In this document: positions 10,999-20,079 of the stretch, one piece after another
Position numbering within the stretch: the stretch's first letter is position 1
Layout of the letters: every line of letters begins with the position of its first letter
Notes under the pieces: generated by a model
Database searches by the model: none
Told to the model about the DNA's origin: nothing
The model's input: only the letters and a program-made list of their open reading frames with translations
Position numbers and translations under genes: made by a program
From: Solibacillus sp. FSL W7-1464
GTDB lineage: Bacteria > Bacillota > Bacilli > Bacillales_A > Planococcaceae
Direction of reading: 5' to 3'
Assembly: GCF_038004425.1 (NCBI RefSeq)
Contig: NZ_JBBORC010000001.1
Span: forward strand, 597,001-661,000
DNA length: 64,000 nucleotides

Positions 10999-11289
10999 AT
11001 GACGAAAGAGTTAGAGAGACAGATCGAACAAAAAGAGCCTGCAGCCAAAAAGACGAGACGCAGCCAAAAGAACGTTTCAGAGCCGCCAACGGATCAGACG
11101 GTTGGTAAGGTTCGGCTTCGACTGATTCCGATCTGGCTACGTATATTAATCGTAATTCTATTATTTTTAGTAGCGGTAATTGTAGGGCTGGTTGTTGGTT
11201 ACAGCGTTATTGGAGACGGGGCAGCATCGGATGTTTTAAAGTGGGAAACATGGCAGCATCTTCTCGATATTATAAATGGTAAAGAGTAG
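10999..11289 (+). CDS. EpuA-like small membrane protein (often labelled RNA polymerase subunit beta-like)
   Basis: 96 residues: a charged, basic cytoplasmic N-terminus (KKTRRSQKN) and one membrane segment (about residues 49-71, LRILIVILLFLVAVIVGLVVGY), then a short outside tail with DVLKWETWQHLLDIINGKE. This layout matches the EpuA/PF11772 family found in Firmicutes near fabZ or murA genes. Databases often name it DNA-directed RNA polymerase subunit beta, which the sequence does not support as an enzyme. AAGGGAGAAG is the ribosome binding site. Confidence 0.75.
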   Translation: MTKELERQIEQKEPAAKKTRRSQKNVSEPPTDQTVGKVRLRLIPIWLRILIVILLFLVAVIVGLVVGYSVIGDGAASDVLKWETWQHLLDIINGKE

Positions 11290-11290
11290 A

Positions 11291-11324
11291 GGGATTGTCG
11301 GAGTATTTTCCGAACAATCCCTTT
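11291..11324 (+). terminator. Terminator after the EpuA-like gene
   Basis: GGGATTGTCGG (11291-11301) pairs with CCGAACAATCCC (11310-11321) with one bulge; the T-tail is short (CTTTA). Confidence 0.6.
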
Positions 11325-11482
11325 ACAGTGAAGAAGCAAAATCTAATTTTTTAACGGATTTGGAGCTAAAAGCCGGCTGATTCCAGGCTCTTTCTCCAAT
11401 ATTTGCATCGCTTTACCAGAACATACATAAAAATAAACGATTATATACATAATATTATAGAGGAAACAAGGGGGATTTTTTC

Positions 11483-11920
11483 ATGTTAAACGCAGAGCAA
11501 ATTCAAAATATATTACCACATCGCTATCCATTTCTATTAGTTGATCGCATTCTTGAAATCGAAGAAGGAAAGCGCGCACTTGGATTGAAAAATGTATCGA
11601 TTAACGAAGAATTTTTTAATGGGCATTTTCCTGGCTATCCAGTAATGCCGGGTGTCCTGATTGTCGAGGCACTTGCGCAAGTAGGTGGTGTGGCATTATT
11701 AAAAGCATCTGAATACAAAGGACGTCTTGTATTTTTAACAGGGATTGATAATTGCCGTTTCAAGCGTCAAGTCGTACCGGGCGATCAATTGAAGCTTGAA
11801 GTGGAATTTTTGAAGTTGCGCGGGCAAATGGGGAAAGGCCGCGGTATTGCGACAGTGGACGGCGAGCTAGTTTGTGAATGCGAGATTTTATTTGCAATTG
11901 GACCTGAACAGCCAAAATAA
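11483..11920 (+). CDS. fabZ: 3-hydroxyacyl-ACP dehydratase FabZ
   Basis: Dehydrates 3-hydroxyacyl-ACP to trans-2-enoyl-ACP in type II fatty acid synthesis. 145 residues, hot-dog fold. The active-site pair is His48 (GHFPGYP) and Glu62 (GVLIVEA), both present. An AAGGGGGA ribosome binding site lies before ATG 11483. Position after flhP matches ywpB/fabZ of Bacillus. The 162-bp gap before it shows no other gene. Confidence 0.95.
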   Translation: MLNAEQIQNILPHRYPFLLVDRILEIEEGKRALGLKNVSINEEFFNGHFPGYPVMPGVLIVEALAQVGGVALLKASEYKGRLVFLTGIDNCRFKRQVVPGDQLKLEVEFLKLRGQMGKGRGIATVDGELVCECEILFAIGPEQPK

Positions 11921-12163
11921 TCCGATTTGCATTTATCACTCAAAGATTATAAAATATAAAGGTTGAAGAAAGTTTATTTTTTCGACATAATTCTCCAGAA
12001 GCTGTTCCTGTGAGGGAAGTTTCTAGGAAGTCGGCAAGTTAAAAGATTTAAAAGGACGTTTTAAAGGTGTACCAAGCTGAATCAAGATGTCCATTCATGG
12101 AATCTTTTATGAATGTTAACAATGAGTGAACTTTGGCTTTAAACGTAGGAGGTTTTAAAATAG

Positions 12164-12547
12164 ATGTATAAACAACTGTCTTCAGGAGTAAAAATTAGTA
12201 TTACACGTTCGATCTCAACTTCGTTTGAAGCATATTTAGCAAGCATTGGTTGGGATGAAGATAAATTTTCAATGGAAGACTATATGGTCATCTGGCAAAA
12301 CTATTTCAAGGAAAATGCTGCATGGATAGAAAAAATACCGACAGACATTTTATTGAGCAGTGAATTTCATGAGGAAATTGCTAAAAAAATGGATGAGGTC
12401 ATTACAAAAATTTTAAATGAGGAGCCAACTGAAAAGCAAAAGACGGAGATTGCCAAATTGCAGAAAAAATTAGGTACAAATTACAAATTCGACTGTAAAT
12501 CAGAAGCCGCTTATGTTGAACAGCTCTTAAAAGATAAATTGAAATAA
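12164..12547 (+). CDS. Uncharacterised small protein
   Basis: 127 residues, no signal peptide or membrane segment. Predicted mostly helical; the stretch from about residue 64 on (HEEIAKKMDEVITKILNEEP, TEKQKTEIAKLQKKLG) is charged and could form a helical hairpin. ATG 12164 has AGGAGG upstream, so translation is likely. It stands alone between fabZ and a lipoprotein gene. I do not recognise the family. The preceding 243 bp hold nothing I can name. Confidence 0.7.
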   Translation: MYKQLSSGVKISITRSISTSFEAYLASIGWDEDKFSMEDYMVIWQNYFKENAAWIEKIPTDILLSSEFHEEIAKKMDEVITKILNEEPTEKQKTEIAKLQKKLGTNYKFDCKSEAAYVEQLLKDKLK

Positions 12548-12648
12548 CCGCACTTTTTTTTAGGATAGATCCTTCTTTTCCCGGGCAATCTATGTACGAT
12601 CACATGAAGTGATCACATGATTGTAGATGGGAAGGGAGGGAATTTTTT

Positions 12649-13026
12649 ATGCGAAAATCAGCACTGCTTGTCGCACTTTCGCTTGGTTCGCTGTTATTTC
12701 TCTCAGCGTGTAACACAAATGACAACGCTGGAGATGACAATTTAGGAAACGATGTCGAAAATGGGGCCAATGATGTAATGGATGACACGCGTGACGTTAT
12801 TGACGACACAGTAGATACAGTCGATCCAAACGGTCAAAATGGCAACAATGGGCAGACAAATGAGAGTACGATTGATAACAATCAGAACTCAAATGTGCCG
12901 AATGGTTCAAGTGGTCCAAATGGCGAAAATGGCGCAACAGCACCTGGTGCACCATCCGTTAACCAGGAAGATATCATTGAAGACCAAGCTGATCGAAAAG
13001 ATAAAGATCACGTCGATAATCACTAA
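12649..13026 (+). CDS. Small acidic lipoprotein
   Basis: 125 residues. The lipobox LFLSAC ends an N-terminal signal of about 21 residues, so the mature protein starts with Cys and is lipid-anchored outside the membrane. The mature part is a low-complexity, Asn/Asp/Gly-rich chain (many NGxN words) with no recognisable domain, ending in a charged tail. GGGAGGG ribosome binding site. Immediately upstream is a short palindrome GATCAC-ATGAA-GTGATC (12599-12615), which could be an operator or chance. Confidence 0.85.
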   Translation: MRKSALLVALSLGSLLFLSACNTNDNAGDDNLGNDVENGANDVMDDTRDVIDDTVDTVDPNGQNGNNGQTNESTIDNNQNSNVPNGSSGPNGENGATAPGAPSVNQEDIIEDQADRKDKDHVDNH

Positions 13027-13030
13027 CAGA

Positions 13031-13067
13031 AAAAATCAGTGTTCATTTATGAGCACTGATTTTTTTG
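13031..13067 (+). terminator. Terminator of the lipoprotein gene
   Basis: AAAATCAGTG-TTCA and TGAG-CACTGATTTT pair around a 4-nt loop, followed by TTTTTTT. Confidence 0.9.
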
Positions 13068-13337
13068 CGTAGTGGAACAGGAATTAGAGAAAAATGAAGG
13101 AGAGCGAGGTGGGAAGGGGAATGATAGGAGATGAAAAAATGAGTATTTATTTTGATTAAGCGGGGAATCAGTTGAAAGAAGACAGAGATTTAAGTATTCA
13201 CCTCACCTCCACTTTGAATATACAACATTTGAAAAGTCGGGACAAACACGGCGGAATTGGAGAATTACGGTGAAACAGTAGATGAAAAACTACTTTTCGC
13301 CCGAATGAATAAGCCGAAAAAACAAAGTGACCCTAAT
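13068..13337. other. Intergenic stretch without a gene
   Basis: No open frame with a ribosome binding site. The + strand has purine-rich words (AAGGAGAGCGAGGTGGGAAG; ATTACGGTGAAACAGTAGA) that resemble those at 5690-5760. It may be a decayed dispersed repeat. Confidence 0.3.
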
Positions 13338-13385
13338 TCAAAAAATCTGGCATTCGATTGTTAATTTCGAGTGCCAGACTTTTTA
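13338..13385 (-). terminator. Terminator of ywpF
   Basis: On the minus strand CTGGCACTCGA pairs with TCGAATGCCAG (one mismatch), followed by TTTTTT. It begins right after the ywpF stop. Confidence 0.8.
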
Positions 13386-13814
13386 TTATTGTTCTTTTAA
13401 CAGTTTACGGTCTCGCATACCTTTCTCGAATGCTGCAAGAAGCTCTGCATTGCTCAAACCTTCCTCTAATAATTGGGCCAACAATTGCTCAGCATATTTT
13501 TTTCGCTGCGATTTTAATCTTCCCTTAATGAGCACTGAAATTTTATCGTCTACTTTTGTAATAGAATGAACGACAACGGCAAATGGTGCAGGTTCATTAT
13601 CGGGCAATGATATGATGACCCGGGCCTCGAGTAGTTTCTCAGCTTTAATGAACTCATTGAAAAAATCTTCATATTCTGCGGATGTATAAAGCTCTAGCAC
13701 CCATGTTTGATGACTATTTTCCTGATTAATAATAATGCCATCGATTAAGGGGATTTTTTTAACTCCCCGATCAAGTAATAAATCAAAAGCAAGCATTTTA
13801 AAGGTTTTCAACAA
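13386..13814 (-). CDS. ywpF: YwpF-like protein
   Basis: 142 residues, soluble, no signal peptide. Sequence pattern (MLKTFKMLAFDLLLDRG at the start, KGRLKSQRKKYAEQLLAQLLEEGLS near the end) and its position convergent with the lipoprotein gene and divergent from ssbB match YwpF of Bacillus. Function is unknown in the family. GGGGGGAT precedes the ATG on the minus strand. Confidence 0.8.
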   Translation of the reverse strand: MLKTFKMLAFDLLLDRGVKKIPLIDGIIINQENSHQTWVLELYTSAEYEDFFNEFIKAEKLLEARVIISLPDNEPAPFAVVVHSITKVDDKISVLIKGRLKSQRKKYAEQLLAQLLEEGLSNAELLAAFEKGMRDRKLLKEQ

Positions 13815-13954
13815 TCCATCCCCCCTAGTAAACGGTAATAAAAGTATAACATATAAAAATATGCAAAACTGTCATTTTCAACCAAGGGAAAAAATCACGC
13901 TAAATTAAGGCATGATAAACTATTTTATAATATTACAGGAAATTATACTATGCC

Positions 13955-13999
13955 AAATTGACTTTTTAGGTATTGTCTTTTAGGGGAAATCGTCATTTT
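13955..13999 (+). promoter_or_regulatory. ComK-like K-box upstream of ssbB
   Basis: Two AT-boxes of the form AAAT-N5-TTTT occur at 13955-13967 and 13987-13999, separated by 19 bp. ComK of Bacillus binds paired AAAA-N5-TTTT boxes with spacers of 8, 18 or 31 bp, and ssbB is a ComK target there. The second box ends 6 bp before the -35 element. Box quality is 7 of 8 in each. Confidence 0.5.
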
Positions 14000-14005
14000 C
14001 TGACT

Positions 14006-14034
14006 TTGTCAAAAAGTGAGGTATCCGCTATGCT
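14006..14034 (+). promoter_or_regulatory. Sigma-A promoter of ssbB
   Basis: TTGTCA (14006-14011), 17 bp spacer, TATGCT (14029-14034). Transcription would start near 14041, 25 nt before the ATG. Confidence 0.6.
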
Positions 14035-14065
14035 ATAGGTAATTTCAAAGAAAGGAGGTCAATGA

Positions 14066-14476
14066 ATGAATCATGTTGGGCTAGTGGGACGCACAACGAA
14101 AGATGCGAACATAAGACAACTATCAGAAGGACGCATACAAACGAGTTTTGTATTGGCGGTTAATCGCACATTTAAAAATAGTGAAGGAACAATTGATGCT
14201 GATTTTATACAATGCAGCGCATGGGGAAAAACGGCTGAATTGATTGCCAAATATTGCGGAAAAGGATCGCTGATTGGTATTAAAGGGCGACTGCAATCGA
14301 GAACATATACAAATCGTGACAATCAAAAAGTATATACGATGGAAGTTTATGTTGAAGATGTGAGATTTTATATATTAAAAGCCCCGAATAAAGCAGAATT
14401 AGCCGCAACGGCTCCTCCGATTTCCAAAGATTTTGTACTACCCGAACATGAAACTGAATATGTAAAACAATTCTAA
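14066..14476 (+). CDS. ssbB: Single-stranded DNA-binding protein, SsbB/competence type
   Basis: 136 residues with a complete OB-fold (MNHVGLVGRTTKDANIR to VEDVRFY, residues 1-105). The C-terminus (PEHETEYVKQF) lacks the acidic DDDIPF-type tip of the replicative SsbA, as in the Bacillus SsbB that coats incoming DNA during transformation. AAAGGAGG ribosome binding site. The genomic position between ywpF and ywqA matches ywpH/ssbB. A K-box and sigma-A promoter precede it. Confidence 0.93.
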   Translation: MNHVGLVGRTTKDANIRQLSEGRIQTSFVLAVNRTFKNSEGTIDADFIQCSAWGKTAELIAKYCGKGSLIGIKGRLQSRTYTNRDNQKVYTMEVYVEDVRFYILKAPNKAELAATAPPISKDFVLPEHETEYVKQF

Positions 14477-14605
14477 CCGTTATATCCAGGCAAAAAGGTA
14501 TATAGGGGGTGTATAGCTCAAAAACTGCTGTTTTGACCGCACAGTAGTAATTATTCTTTCCCGTAAAATCCTATATTAACTGAATAAAGTAGTGAAGTAA
14601 GCATT

Positions 14606-14647
14606 AAAAGAGTCTACTTCATGGCGTAAAAGTAGACTCTTTCTTTT
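14606..14647. terminator. Bidirectional terminator between ssbB and ywqA
   Basis: AAAGAGTCTACTT (14607-14619) is inverted at 14630-14642; T-rich tails exist on both strands. It serves convergent ssbB and ywqA. The 14477-14605 stretch has no other feature. Confidence 0.9.
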
Positions 14648-17423
14648 ATTTCAACTGGCTCGTATCCAAAACGAGTAAGTCCATTAGTTCACTATCATCG
14701 AGCTCTGTCAGCCATTTACTCGACTGAATCAACTCTTCGGATAGAGTTGATTTCAAGGCAATCATTTTATCGATTTTTTCTTCAACAGTACCAATTGTCA
14801 CGAACTTATGCACTTGAACAAATCGAGTTTGTCCGATACGGTAAGCACGGTCTGTCGCCTGATTTTCTACAGCAGGGTTCCACCATCGATCGGCATGTAA
14901 AACATGTGTTGCCGCTGTTAGATTAAGTCCAGTTCCGCCAGCTTTTAACGATAGTAAAAATACCGGGAACTCTCCTGCCTGAAACCCGTCAACTAAACGA
15001 TCACGCTGATGCTTTGGCATACTTCCGGTTAAGAATGGGGCATCTACATCATAAAGTTCCGATAAACAGTGTTGAATCAGGTTACCCATACCAATGTATT
15101 GCGTGAAAATTAAGCATTGCTCACCACTATCAATGACTTCCTTCGTCATTTCGATAATTCGTTTAAGTTTTACGGAACGATTTATCATCATCTTCGCATC
15201 ATCAAATGGTTCCTTTAAGTATAGAGCAGGGTGGTTACATAACTGTTTTAATTTATTAAGCATTTTCAGTATGCGTCCTTTTTTTTCAAAACCTGTCAAC
15301 TGTTCAAGTGTAGCGAGTGTATCCTGAATATAGCCTTCATACAGTGCAGCTTGTTCTGTAGACAATGCACAAAATACATGTGATTCTTGCTTATCCGGCA
15401 AGTTTAATTGAAGATCCGGATCTCGTTTGGAGCGACGCAATAAAAAAGGTCTGATTTTTGTTCGCAGTACCCGTTTATGTGCTTCGGATTCATTGCGCTC
15501 AATCGGTAGTATAAATTGCTCAGAGAACTTTCCAATGCTACCTAAATAACCTTTATGAATAAAATCAAAAATTGCCCATAGTTCCGAAAGTCGATTTTCA
15601 ACAGGGGTGCCGGTCAATGCAATATGATGCTCCCCTTTTAATTTTCGAATGGCGCGCGATTGCAGCGTCTGCATGTTTTTTATATTTTGAGCTTCATCTA
15701 AAGCTACAGTTGACCATTCAATTAACTGTAATACATCTGCATCCTGAGTGACTGTTCCGTATGTCGATAAAATAACATGAGGACGTTGGTTTGCAACAAA
15801 ATTTGTTAAATCTTCTTCTTTTAAACGACGTGGGCCATAATGTGTATAGACATGTAAATCAGGTGCAAAACGTGTCAGCTCCTTTTGCCAGTTGCCGACA
15901 ACCGATGTAGGACACACAATTAATGTCGGCTTATCGATTTGCAACACATTGACTGTATGCAATATATACGTTATGAGCTGAATGGTTTTACCGAGGCCCA
16001 TATCATCTGCTAAACATGCACCAAATTTCTGATCACGCATGAATACAAGCCATTCGAACCCTTCCTGCTGGTAAGGGCGTAACTCAGCGTGAAGCTTGGC
16101 TGGCACAGTTACTTTCGGTAAACCTTTTTTATTTTGCAGCTGTTCCAAATAAGTTTGAAGAGATTGCTGCATTTCAAATGCAAACAATGGATCATCACGT
16201 TCAGCATCCTCTTCGTCATTGTCTTCCAGTGGAGCAGTCAATGTTTCAGGGAGCTCACGGAATAATAAGTCACGTACTGTCCAATTTTCTTCCTGTGCTT
16301 GTTCCATTAATTCACGCATTTCTTTTAGCCACTCGGCATCAATTCGAAACCATTCTGTACCGATACGAACAAATTCGCGTTTTTCATCGACAAGTTTTTT
16401 GAATGCTTCAGCTGAAACTTCTTCTCCATTCATGGAAAACTGCCATTTGAATGTTAAAAGATCATCCAACCCAGCGACACTGCGTGTAGATTGATTATTG
16501 GCACTTACACGTACACGCATTTTTGACTGCTTTAACTCTTTCAGCCATGCAGGTAAAATGACTTCAAAACCAATTGCCTGTAATTTGCTTAGCTCTTGAC
16601 GCAAAAATTCACGAACTTCTAAATCATTGAAGGTCATATGAATAAAGTGGCTGCTTTCTGCATTTAATTGAATTAACTCCACTATTTGCTGTTGAAGCTG
16701 CACAATTTCATCTGCCAGGTTGACCCATTTTTTAGGCAATGCTTCAGCGACTGGAAGTTTACGTTTAGATGTAGCAGGTGTCCAATGCTTGGCAGATGTT
16801 GGACTGATAAGTACGGTTTCTAAAAGCCAGTGATCCTCATTTTCTTCTGGCTCACTTAATCGTAACGCCATCTTGACTCCATCAAAAATATGTGAGGTTT
16901 GCATCGGCCAGCCCCCATTTTGGAAAAATGGAATAAGGGCCAGCGTATCCTCTTTAGAGAGACCTGCATCTGTAAGCTTTTGTTCGACCGCAAATTGCAG
17001 CAAGTCATGAGAAAAGGAAAATCCTTGCTCGTTAACCGTTGCTTGCTGCCAAAGAGTCTCATCATTCCATAATGGTAAAGTTTCTTGTAATGTTTTGAAA
17101 AAAATATCTGTATCTTCATCAAACGCTACAAAATCTAAAAGCGGATGGCGATAGGAAGGTGAGAGCACATCAAGTAAATGTGAAGCTGAAATGATCAGGT
17201 CCCGTTCTTCCAATGATGTGTGTAAACCATAAAAGTTTCGTTCAAACTTAAAAAATAAAGTCGGTACCCAACCTGCAGTCGGTATAATTAAATCGTCTTT
17301 TGTATAGGCAGTTAGCCGGAAATAACCCGGACGAATTGGAGATATTTGTATACGGAATACCTTTAAAAAGGGTTGTTTTGATTGAAATAAATAATGCATT
17401 GTTTCGTTGCGCATAAATCGCAA
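14646..17423 (-). CDS. ywqA: SNF2-family DNA-dependent ATPase/helicase (YwqA-like)
   Basis: A large ATP-driven DNA translocase or remodeller. About 925 residues. The N-terminal half contains an SNF2-associated region; the motor begins near residue 455 with the Walker A DDMGLGKT (about 475), the Walker B DEAQ (about 577) and the C-terminal helicase block with QATDRAYRIGQ (about 870). TTG 17423 follows AGGAGG by 5 nt and is my preferred start; an ATG at 17414 would be 14 nt from that site, and GTG 17444 lies before it. Downstream of ywqB on the same strand, likely co-transcribed. The ywqB-ywqA pair is conserved in Bacillus. Confidence 0.92.
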   Translation of the reverse strand: MRFMRNETMHYLFQSKQPFLKVFRIQISPIRPGYFRLTAYTKDDLIIPTAGWVPTLFFKFERNFYGLHTSLEERDLIISASHLLDVLSPSYRHPLLDFVAFDEDTDIFFKTLQETLPLWNDETLWQQATVNEQGFSFSHDLLQFAVEQKLTDAGLSKEDTLALIPFFQNGGWPMQTSHIFDGVKMALRLSEPEENEDHWLLETVLISPTSAKHWTPATSKRKLPVAEALPKKWVNLADEIVQLQQQIVELIQLNAESSHFIHMTFNDLEVREFLRQELSKLQAIGFEVILPAWLKELKQSKMRVRVSANNQSTRSVAGLDDLLTFKWQFSMNGEEVSAEAFKKLVDEKREFVRIGTEWFRIDAEWLKEMRELMEQAQEENWTVRDLLFRELPETLTAPLEDNDEEDAERDDPLFAFEMQQSLQTYLEQLQNKKGLPKVTVPAKLHAELRPYQQEGFEWLVFMRDQKFGACLADDMGLGKTIQLITYILHTVNVLQIDKPTLIVCPTSVVGNWQKELTRFAPDLHVYTHYGPRRLKEEDLTNFVANQRPHVILSTYGTVTQDADVLQLIEWSTVALDEAQNIKNMQTLQSRAIRKLKGEHHIALTGTPVENRLSELWAIFDFIHKGYLGSIGKFSEQFILPIERNESEAHKRVLRTKIRPFLLRRSKRDPDLQLNLPDKQESHVFCALSTEQAALYEGYIQDTLATLEQLTGFEKKGRILKMLNKLKQLCNHPALYLKEPFDDAKMMINRSVKLKRIIEMTKEVIDSGEQCLIFTQYIGMGNLIQHCLSELYDVDAPFLTGSMPKHQRDRLVDGFQAGEFPVFLLSLKAGGTGLNLTAATHVLHADRWWNPAVENQATDRAYRIGQTRFVQVHKFVTIGTVEEKIDKMIALKSTLSEELIQSSKWLTELDDSELMDLLVLDTSQLK

Positions 17424-17577
17424 GGTCACCTCCTCCTGGCACAATTATGTTTTTGCATAACCATGGTTGGGTTTTTGGGCCACATAAATAGGGGCACTTA
17501 TATGTTGCCGCAAGTTGCGGTTTTCTTAATTTAAATAAAGTCTAGGGTGTCTTCAATATTCGCTGAACGAGCATATA

Positions 17578-19260
17578 CTAAGTAAGCAAGTTACTTTTAT
17601 TGATTTCTTCTTGTAATGCACGCAAACGTTTGTATTGTTGCTGCACAGCTTCCATATAATTTATAAAATAATCGAGCTTTCCTGCTTTTTTCGAAGCTGT
17701 CTTCATGGCGCGCCAAATACGTACTGCTTGTCTATAGTTTTGACGCGATTTTTGCTGAATTTCTTCCATCGCGTAGAAGTGATAGAGAGGGAGTGCGGTC
17801 TCCGGTGCATGGGCAACCACTTCTTTTAAGCCAGCTTGATCTAAATATGGAATGGATGAAGAATAAAGTTGGTGGAGTGCAACCCATTGCTCATATCGTT
17901 GCTGGCGCAATAAAAAATTGGAAAATGATTCGAGACCATATCTTCCAAATGACCCATATAACATCAACTCTTCTTCCTCGGTTAGTGTAATTTGTTCATA
18001 CAATTGATCGAGCTTTCGTGTGAATTTTTGGCGCTGTACAGGTTGAAGAAGTTCTTGCACAACAGGCTGTATAAGAGGTAGGGCCTTTTTTAAAATAAGG
18101 GTTGCTTCATCAATAAAACCTTTTTGTAATGCAAATTTGCTAACTTCTATATAGCTTTCAATATTTTGTTCATGCATTTCCTCGACCGCAGCTACTAACT
18201 GAGTATCTTTCTTCATTAATATATAGAAAATCGTGTGAACAACTTTTAAATCAATATCTGATTCATGGTTTTCAAGTTGTTCTAGTATGGCCATTTCCGT
18301 TGTTATCCTTTTATTTTCCCCGAAAAGCTTAGTCCAAAATTGTAAGTAAAGGTTTAATCGAAAAGTGCTGGCACCTTTTTCTATTAATAATATATCGCGA
18401 ACTTGTTGTTGGAGCGCATCAAAAAAAGGCTCGGTTGCAAACAGTCGCGTCATTTTACTTAGTGAATCAATCGAACGTTGAATTCGACTCAACGTATTAT
18501 CTAAAAAGATTTGTGAATAATGATGCTTCATATCTATTTTTGTTTTTACAGCATGTAGTAAGAAACGTTTGATAATCGCCACTTCCACAAACAAACTAAA
18601 AAGATCTTGCCATTCTTGCTCATATGGACGATGCCGCTGAACTTTTTGACGTATGCTCTCCTGTAGCGTACCAAGCACATACGGTTCAATTGGTTGTGTT
18701 CCTTTGATCGCATACTGGAGCACTTCATCGACCATCCTTTGCCAGTTTTCCGGACTGCGCTCCGTTGCCAAGGAATTCAGGGAAGTCGATTTTTTTGACC
18801 GCCAAATCGATACCCACCGCTGCAGTGAAATAAAGTATTGCGATAGTTTTAAAATTACGGCAAGCTTATGGCGGCACACAGCTTTATTTGGGCAGCTGCA
18901 TGTAATTGTCTTTTGTTCAAAATTAATAGATATTTCCGCCGTAGTTGCATCTTGAATTTGGCAAACTAAAAACTGGCCAAATTTCGAATAATAAGGCGGC
19001 TTAATTGCTTGGTTTCGTACCGTGAACATGGCACGGGTCACAAGCTCTGCATCATCCTCATTAGAGGGATGGAGCTGGTCTTCAAACGATGTTAATGTAT
19101 GTTGAATAAAATCTTTATGAGCATGTGCAATTTCAGAAAACGTTAAACTCAAAGCGTTTTTTTCCTCCTCAGTATTAAAGTCAAAAAAAGTCGTTCCTTT
19201 CATTATAATACGAATCAGTTCAAAGCGGTATGGAAAAGAGAATAGATTAAACTTTAACAT
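17578..19260 (-). CDS. ywqB: SWIM zinc-finger protein (YwqB-like)
   Basis: 560 residues. A SWIM zinc finger CSCPNKAVCRHKLAV (about residues 124-138) is present; such fingers bind nucleic acid or proteins and are often paired with an SNF2 ATPase gene, as here with ywqA 154 bp downstream. The rest is helical without a known catalytic motif. ATG 19260 has AAGGAT 9 nt upstream; a second in-frame ATG at 19203 lacks a ribosome binding site. Exact function is unknown. Confidence 0.85.
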   Translation of the reverse strand: MLKFNLFSFPYRFELIRIIMKGTTFFDFNTEEEKNALSLTFSEIAHAHKDFIQHTLTSFEDQLHPSNEDDAELVTRAMFTVRNQAIKPPYYSKFGQFLVCQIQDATTAEISINFEQKTITCSCPNKAVCRHKLAVILKLSQYFISLQRWVSIWRSKKSTSLNSLATERSPENWQRMVDEVLQYAIKGTQPIEPYVLGTLQESIRQKVQRHRPYEQEWQDLFSLFVEVAIIKRFLLHAVKTKIDMKHHYSQIFLDNTLSRIQRSIDSLSKMTRLFATEPFFDALQQQVRDILLIEKGASTFRLNLYLQFWTKLFGENKRITTEMAILEQLENHESDIDLKVVHTIFYILMKKDTQLVAAVEEMHEQNIESYIEVSKFALQKGFIDEATLILKKALPLIQPVVQELLQPVQRQKFTRKLDQLYEQITLTEEEELMLYGSFGRYGLESFSNFLLRQQRYEQWVALHQLYSSSIPYLDQAGLKEVVAHAPETALPLYHFYAMEEIQQKSRQNYRQAVRIWRAMKTASKKAGKLDYFINYMEAVQQQYKRLRALQEEINKSNLLT

Positions 19261-19399
19261 AATAATTTATCCTTGGGAGTTTGAAATGTCGAAAGTATGG
19301 GGAAACTATAAGTAAATATAATTTATTCAAGTGTCAGATTGGATATTGAACGTGTCAGTAATTGAGTAATGGTAAAAAAACAGTAAAGGAGGAATTCCA

Positions 19400-19879
19400 A
19401 TGATCCAGGTTGAATTTATGAAACCCTTTTATACAAAAATGACAGGCACGAAATTACGATTAGTGTTTGCCTATCAATATTTTTCGATTACAAAAGAGGA
19501 GGAAGTATTTCACTTCATCCCGATTGAAGGTAAGGAAATAATTGTGGACTTAAATTCAATGCAAGTAGAAAACTTATCCGAAGTTTTTGTATTCCAACGA
19601 GGCAATCGCTTTGTCCGTCTCCCGCTTTATCAGCTCCTGCTTGTATCGAACGTCCATGAATATTTATTGCCAATCATTGAAAACGTTTCTGATAAAGTAA
19701 AACCTTCGCAAAATGAACTTGTGCAAGAAGTTAACGAAGAAGTAGAAAGCATTGTTCGTACGCTTGAAGAGCATAATTTATCCCGTTTAATCGATGATGC
19801 TCTCGAGTCGCGTAATGAAGCTTTATTCCATGATCTCATGGCAGAAAAGGCGAAATTAGCTGGAGGCTACGCATCGTGA
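19400..19879 (+). CDS. IDEAL-domain protein
   Basis: 159 residues. The C-terminal end (LSRLIDDALESRNEALFHDLM, about residues 130-150) matches the short IDEAL motif found in ComK and YpiB-type proteins of Bacillales and thought to mediate protein interaction. The N-terminal 100 residues are beta-rich and unlike any enzyme I know. AAAGGAGG ribosome binding site. Divergent from ywqB; followed by its own terminator. Confidence 0.7.
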   Translation: MIQVEFMKPFYTKMTGTKLRLVFAYQYFSITKEEEVFHFIPIEGKEIIVDLNSMQVENLSEVFVFQRGNRFVRLPLYQLLLVSNVHEYLLPIIENVSDKVKPSQNELVQEVNEEVESIVRTLEEHNLSRLIDDALESRNEALFHDLMAEKAKLAGGYAS

Positions 19880-19898
19880 ATCGTCAAGACTTCGATTG

Positions 19899-19939
19899 AA
19901 TCCTGTTAGCCCGAACATTGGAGCTATCAGGATTTTTTT
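19899..19939 (+). terminator. Terminator of the IDEAL-domain gene
   Basis: AATCCTGTTAGC pairs with GCTATCAGGATT (one mismatch), followed by TTTTT. Confidence 0.85.
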
Positions 19940-20017
19940 ATTATTTTCAAGTGAGGAAGAAGGCAAAAAATACGTTCTCATTTGCTTTGAGTAATCTACG
20001 CAATCTTGTACAAAAGT

Positions 20018-20060
20018 AAAAAGCACTGTCTCCCAGTTAAACTGAGAAAACAGCACTTTT
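20018..20060 (-). terminator. Terminator of the csaB operon
   Basis: On the minus strand AAAAGTGCTGT pairs with ACAGTGCTTTT through two G-U pairs, inside which CTCAGTTTAACTGGGAG also pairs; a T-run follows. It lies 20 bp after the csaB stop. Confidence 0.85.
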
Positions 20061-20079
20061 AAAGTTCTTATCAGCTACC

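Noticed and set aside
10999-11289. RNA polymerase subunit
   Set aside because: The name is common in databases, but the sequence is a one-span membrane protein without polymerase motifs.
13327-13569. 80-codon + strand frame opposite ywpF
   Set aside because: It overlaps the ywpF terminator and coding region on the other strand and lacks a start site.
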